From positions 1 to 34,468 of the forward strand of contig JANNQK010000055.1 in assembly GCA_031400715.1 (NCBI GenBank): a stretch of 34,468 bases of DNA, written 5' to 3'. Source of the DNA: VFMC01 sp031400715 (GTDB lineage: Bacteria; Actinomycetota; Acidimicrobiia; Acidimicrobiales; Ilumatobacteraceae). Positions 30,908 to 34,468 of the stretch are shown here, one piece after another. The stretch's first letter is position 1; each line of letters begins with the position of its first letter. The notes under the pieces were generated by a model that saw nothing but the letters and a program-made list of their open reading frames with translations, searched no databases and was not told the DNA's origin. Position numbers and translations under genes: made by a program.

Positions 30908-33661
30908 CTACACCGTCGAGCAGGTGAATCTGGCGTCGAGCCAGTCGGCGTGGTCGTAGGCGTTGCCGTTGCCGGCGTCGGTGACGACGAGGCGCAGTGT
31001 GGACACGCCTGTCAGGGCCACCGTGGCCGGTATCGCGGCGTCGACGCCGGTGCGGATGCCGGAGTCGTAGAGCTTGGTGGTGGTGCCGTTCCATACTTGG
31101 AACACGGCCGAGCCGAGGTTGCCGACTTCGTCGTCGACGCCGACCTGTGTCGTGAACGTGGTGCATCCGGCCGGCACCGCGTAGCGGACGTCGCTCGCGG
31201 CGTGCACGCCGAGCCCGCGGGTGAAGGCGACGCCGCCCACGCGCAAGGTGAGACCGTCGCCGCCGGCCGATTCTCCGTTGGACCGGTCGCGCTCGATCGG
31301 TCCCCAGCCGTTCACGGCAGCAGCCGACGGTGTCAACGTCGACACGTACACCGTCGACGTGGCCGGCGGTGGCGGCGGGGGCGGTGTGGGCGGCGCGGTG
31401 TAGCTGGCCGTGTACGTGGCGTTCGACGCCCCCACGGTGATCGAGTGCGTCGCCGCGCCGCCGTCGGACCACGAGTTGAACGTGTACCCGTCCTGCGGGG
31501 TGGGCGCGCCGATGCTGCGCACCGAGCCGACCGGCACGTTCGCGACGTAGGGCGTGGCGACCGGGTTCCCGTTGTAGAGCAGGGTTCGGCCTGCGGGCGA
31601 CGAGGTGACGGTGAGCGTGCTGGTGGCGAAGTCGATGCGGCGTGACGCGCTGCTCGTGAGGCCGTCACCGTCGACGGCCACGAAGTCGAGCGTGAGGTAC
31701 GTGTCGTCACCATGATCGGGCACCACGAACGAACCCGAACTGCCCGTGAGTGACGTGAGGAAGTGGTTGTGGCAGTTGCCGGCCGGGCAGTGGTGCACCG
31801 TCACCGTCCAGGAGAGCCCGGTCGATGCGACGAAGCCATCCTTCAGATCCGTCGCCTGGCCGGTGAACGACACCGTGGAGCCGACGGTGAAGCGGGTGCC
31901 TGCGGTGGGTGTGAGGATCGAGGCAGTCGGTGCGCCCACTGCACCGCAGGTGATGGAGGCGTTGGCCCAGTCGGCATGGTCGTAGGCGGCGCCGTTGCCG
32001 GCATCGGTGACCACCAGTCGGAGATCGGTGACACCCGCGATGCTCACGTTCACCGACGATGCGGCGTCGAGCCCGGTCTTGGTGCCGGAGTCGTAGAGCT
32101 TGGTGGTGGTGCCGTTCCACACTTGGAACACGACCGAACCGAGACTGCCGACCTCGTCGTCGACGCCCACCTGAGCGCTGAACGACGTGCACCCTGAGAC
32201 CGCGAACTGGATCGCGCTGGCGGCGTGCACGCCGAGCCCGGACGCGTAGGTCGTGCCGTTGATCGTCAGCGTGGTGCCATCGGCGGCCCCTTGCTCGCCG
32301 TTCGATCGGTTCCTCTCGTATGGACCCCAGCCGTTGACCGGCGTGCCGACGGGCGTGAGGTCGGCGAGCAGTGAGGTGCCGGGAGGGGCGGGGGGTGGTG
32401 GCGGTGTGCTCCCCAGGCTGATCCGACGCAGTTGGCCTGCCCCGATCGACACGTAGTAGAGGTCGCCGCTCGGTCCGGCTTCGAGTTCGACGGGTGAGTC
32501 GACCGAGGTCGCGAAACTGGTGATGGCACCCGTGAGGGCGCCGGTCGCGTCGGCGGCCGCGTAGCGGATCCAGCCGTTGGCGTAGTCGGCGTAGAAGATG
32601 CCCCGGTTCCACGGGCTGGGGAACCTGGTGCTCGATGCAGAGGGCCCGCCGACGGAGGCTGCGCCGCCGGTCGTGCTCCAGGTGATCGACGGTGCTGTCA
32701 CGGCCGCGACCCCCTGCGCGTACAGCGCCTGACACACCGGCTTCGATGCATAGCCGGGCTGCTGGGCAGGTCCCTCGTAGCACGGCCACCCGTGGTTCTT
32801 GCCGGAGGTGACCACGTTGATCTCTTCGTGGGTCAACCATCCGACATCGCCGACCGTGAGGACGTTGTTCGAGCCCGCTCGGAGGCTGAACCGGAACGGG
32901 TTGCGGAGGCCGTAGGCGAACACACGTGATCGCACCGAATCGGGGTTGCCGTCCCAGAACGGGTTCGTGGGCAGCCCCTTGCCGAGACGGTCGACATGCA
33001 GGATCTTGCCGGGATACTGGTTCACGTCCTGCGCCCGCAACGCAAGATCGGTCACCGCGTCCCACGACGCGTTGTCACCGATCGAGAGGTACATCGTCTT
33101 GTCGGCCGCGAACACGATGTCGCCCGCTGCGTGCCCGTACCAGTCGTTCGGGATGCAGGCGCCGTTGCCCGGCGTCGCGGCGCACCCGGGGCTGGACAGC
33201 GAACCGATGAGGACGACCTCCGATGCCTGCGACGCCGTGTTGCCCACCATCGTGATGCGGGTGAGTCGCAGCGTCTTCGGCGCCGTCTGGTCGAGTGCAC
33301 CGTCGTCGAACGGGTAGAGGAGGTAGACGTAGCCGTTGGTTGCGAAGTCGGGATCGGGCGACATGCCCAGCAGGCCACGATCCCAGTAGTCGGCCACACG
33401 AGCCGTCAGGTCGACGACGACGCTCGCCGTCCCGTTCGTCTGCACCACGTGGATCAGACCGGACTTCTCCGCGACCAGCACACGACCATCGGGCAGGAAC
33501 GACATCGCTGTCGGCAGGTTGAACCCCGAGGCCACCACGGCATCGGTGAAGCCTGATGGCACGACCGGTGCCGCCGACACCGATGAGGGCATGGCCGCAC
33601 CCGTCACGATCGTCGCAGTCGTGATGACCAATACAAGGGTTGCCGCCCGCACCCGTCTCAT
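30908..33661 (-). CDS. Secreted PQQ-type sugar dehydrogenase-like protein with two NPCBM-type domains
   Basis: 917 aa from the ATG at 33661, with GGAGGTGG upstream. Residues 1-31 are a signal peptide. Residues 35-416 form a six-bladed propeller of the glucose/sorbosone dehydrogenase type (LPTAMSFLPDGRVLVAEKSG, GLLGMSPDPDF, YPGKILHVDRLG, VFAYGLRNPFRFSL, GKNHGWPCYEG). A Pro linker leads to an NPCBM-like domain (430-573: NGWGPYERNRSNGE, LGVHAASAI, VGVDDEVGSLGSVVFQVW). An Ig/PKD-like region (577-680), a beta-repeat region (682-754) and a second NPCBM-like domain (769-915) follow. The propeller probably oxidises a sugar or binds one; NPCBM domains bind carbohydrates. It would act outside the cell on polysaccharide (inference). 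The two NPCBM coding regions share a 36-bp identical stretch. Confidence -1.
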   Translation of the reverse strand: MRRVRAATLVLVITTATIVTGAAMPSSVSAAPVVPSGFTDAVVASGFNLPTAMSFLPDGRVLVAEKSGLIHVVQTNGTASVVVDLTARVADYWDRGLLGMSPDPDFATNGYVYLLYPFDDGALDQTAPKTLRLTRITMVGNTASQASEVVLIGSLSSPGCAATPGNGACIPNDWYGHAAGDIVFAADKTMYLSIGDNASWDAVTDLALRAQDVNQYPGKILHVDRLGKGLPTNPFWDGNPDSVRSRVFAYGLRNPFRFSLRAGSNNVLTVGDVGWLTHEEINVVTSGKNHGWPCYEGPAQQPGYASKPVCQALYAQGVAAVTAPSITWSTTGGAASVGGPSASSTRFPSPWNRGIFYADYANGWIRYAAADATGALTGAITSFATSVDSPVELEAGPSGDLYYVSIGAGQLRRISLGSTPPPPPAPPGTSLLADLTPVGTPVNGWGPYERNRSNGEQGAADGTTLTINGTTYASGLGVHAASAIQFAVSGCTSFSAQVGVDDEVGSLGSVVFQVWNGTTTKLYDSGTKTGLDAASSVNVSIAGVTDLRLVVTDAGNGAAYDHADWANASITCGAVGAPTASILTPTAGTRFTVGSTVSFTGQATDLKDGFVASTGLSWTVTVHHCPAGNCHNHFLTSLTGSSGSFVVPDHGDDTYLTLDFVAVDGDGLTSSASRRIDFATSTLTVTSSPAGRTLLYNGNPVATPYVANVPVGSVRSIGAPTPQDGYTFNSWSDGGAATHSITVGASNATYTASYTAPPTPPPPPPPATSTVYVSTLTPSAAAVNGWGPIERDRSNGESAGGDGLTLRVGGVAFTRGLGVHAASDVRYAVPAGCTTFTTQVGVDDEVGNLGSAVFQVWNGTTTKLYDSGIRTGVDAAIPATVALTGVSTLRLVVTDAGNGNAYDHADWLDARFTCSTV
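31058..31093. repeat. 36-bp stretch identical to 32084-32119
   Basis: This lies within the second NPCBM coding region; the partner copy (32084-32119) is in the first. It encodes the same NGTTTKLYDSG segment. Identity at DNA level suggests recent duplication or gene conversion. Confidence -1.
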
Positions 33662-33985
33662 CGTTCCACCTCCGCCGAGAGACTCGAGCGTAGTCAAGTC
33701 ACGCGGCACGGCCGGGTTTCGGGGTCGCACGGATCGGCCGGCCGACAAGGCCACCTGTTGCTATGCCGATGCTGTGCCGCCCCACTCGGGCTCGAGCCCC
33801 GCTGGACCGCCGACGTCAGCACCGGACGAGCGCGAGCCGACCCGATACGCTCAATCGCCGCGCTCCGGCACGATGCCGCCCCTTTGCCCCTTTGGGACTG
33901 GTAGAGAACCGCGAGGCCGCTGGTCAGCGAGCTTGATAGCGCGGTGGCCGGAACGCTTCTGTTCTGTTCCGGAACGCGTGTCCGC
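33662..33985. other. 324-bp intergenic region
   Basis: No protein-like frame is seen. On the minus strand TACGCT (33692-33687) could be the -10 of the sugar-dehydrogenase-like gene, about 25 bases before its start. The direct repeat CCCCTTTG (33879 and 33887) and two CCGGAACG elements near 33950 and 33970 are also present, of unknown meaning. No clear terminator for the rightmost gene is found. Confidence -1.
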
Positions 33986-34468
33986 TTATGTCCGCAGATG
34001 TCCCCATTTTCCAGTCGTTCGTTCGAGCCATCCGAGCAAGAGCTCCTCATCAGCGGCGAGCGTGGCGAGCGCGACGACCGCGACAAATCGTTCGTATGCC
34101 GACACCTCACGGTCCTCCATGCCGCTCGGAGCGGTAAAGCGCAGCGGATCGGCCAACCAGTCGAGGTATTCAAGCGCGACCGCCCGGTCGACAGAGCCCC
34201 TCGGGTTCACCAACGCGTAGGCGGCAAACTCGAACCCATCAGCGCTTCGGGCGACATAGTCCCACTGCGGCTGGGCAACGACTCGGTCCGTGCGATCGAT
34301 GAGGCAATACCGGAGCGGTGTTCGGTACCTGTCGTCTCCGAGCACGAGGCCCGTGTCGCCGGGATGTTCGGTGCCGGCGAGGATGCGGTGCACAGCGCGG
34401 TCAACCGGAGGCATGGCCTCGAGTGTCTCGACGGTCTGGGCGAGGCGATCGAGTCGTGTCTGGTAGCT
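33986..34468 (-). CDS. Unrecognised protein, 5'-truncated at the window edge
   Basis: The frame remains open to the right edge, and the 18 codons before the ATG at 34414 look coding (ends TVETLEA), so the true start is probably outside. At least 160 residues are visible. It is acidic, has no membrane segment or signal peptide, and contains LVLGDDRYRTPLRYCLIDRT, QWDYVARSADGFEFAAYALV and a helical C-terminus (SAYERFVAVVALATLAADEE). I do not recognise the family. The stop is a TAA at 33988-33986, unusual among these GC-rich genes. Confidence -1.
   Translation of the reverse strand, partial: SYQTRLDRLAQTVETLEAMPPVDRAVHRILAGTEHPGDTGLVLGDDRYRTPLRYCLIDRTDRVVAQPQWDYVARSADGFEFAAYALVNPRGSVDRAVALEYLDWLADPLRFTAPSGMEDREVSAYERFVAVVALATLAADEELLLGWLERTTGKWGHLRT

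Noticed and set aside
33519..34220. A 233-codon plus-strand frame at the right end
   Set aside because: It starts inside the minus-strand dehydrogenase gene and runs over the better-supported minus-strand gene. The translation has no recognisable domain.

Overview
The window is GC-rich throughout, densely coded, and uses ATG/GTG starts with four-base ATGA/GTGA gene overlaps. The gene content (a mycothiol-type DinB-fold enzyme, a wax-ester/diacylglycerol acyltransferase, a Tad pilus locus with a BTAD regulator, LPXTG-like surface proteins, CBS- and HTH-fused citrate synthases) points to a high-GC actinobacterium. The overall style suits Acidimicrobiia (Ilumatobacter-like), but that placement is inference. 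I see no rRNA, tRNA, CRISPR array, transposase or phage gene.

Layout, left to right. Bases 1-1566 are the 3' part of a secreted phytase/esterase-like beta-propeller protein. Two divergent citrate synthases follow, one with an N-terminal helix-turn-helix (1656-2852, -) and one with two N-terminal CBS domains (3072-4598, +). They are separated by 219 bp carrying two copies of a 48-bp repeat with inverted arms and an AT-rich nested palindrome. Next is a two-gene envelope unit: a LytR_C protein and a Wzz/BY-kinase-like protein whose P-loop lysine is replaced by Ala. An LPVTG surface protein ends at a strong hairpin. A small divergent module follows (MDMPI-like enzyme and YCII protein against an ArsR-SRPBCC regulator).

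Bases 10471-17582 are a Tad (Flp-type) pilus operon: prepilin peptidase, CpaB/RcpC, TadZ, TadA, TadB, TadC, a tiny coupled ORF, a candidate pilin, two TadE-like pseudopilins and a TadG-like protein. Most junctions overlap. It is followed by a 1130-aa membrane protein that carries LysM-like modules on one side and a SARP/BTAD-type regulator domain on the other. Two nearly identical 16-bp boxes with SARP-like heptamer geometry (TCAAG repeated at 11-bp period) lie upstream of the pilus operon and upstream of a second LPVTG protein gene, which suggests a common regulator for cell-surface genes.

The right third contains a CoA-transferase overlapping an ATP-dependent DNA ligase, an FkbM methyltransferase, kynureninase, the second LPVTG protein, a secreted collagen-like/Hcp-domain fusion, a membrane GGDEF diguanylate cyclase with a cysteine-rich GAF-like region, a WS/DGAT acyltransferase, a secreted sugar-dehydrogenase-like protein with two NPCBM-type domains, and the 3' part of an unrecognised gene running off the right edge.

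Strongest leads: the collagen-Hcp fusion with no type VI secretion genes nearby; the membrane LysM-BTAD regulator together with the shared SARP-like boxes; and the paired regulatory citrate synthases facing each other over repeated palindromes. All functional statements come from sequence reading and remembered family signatures; no database search was run.
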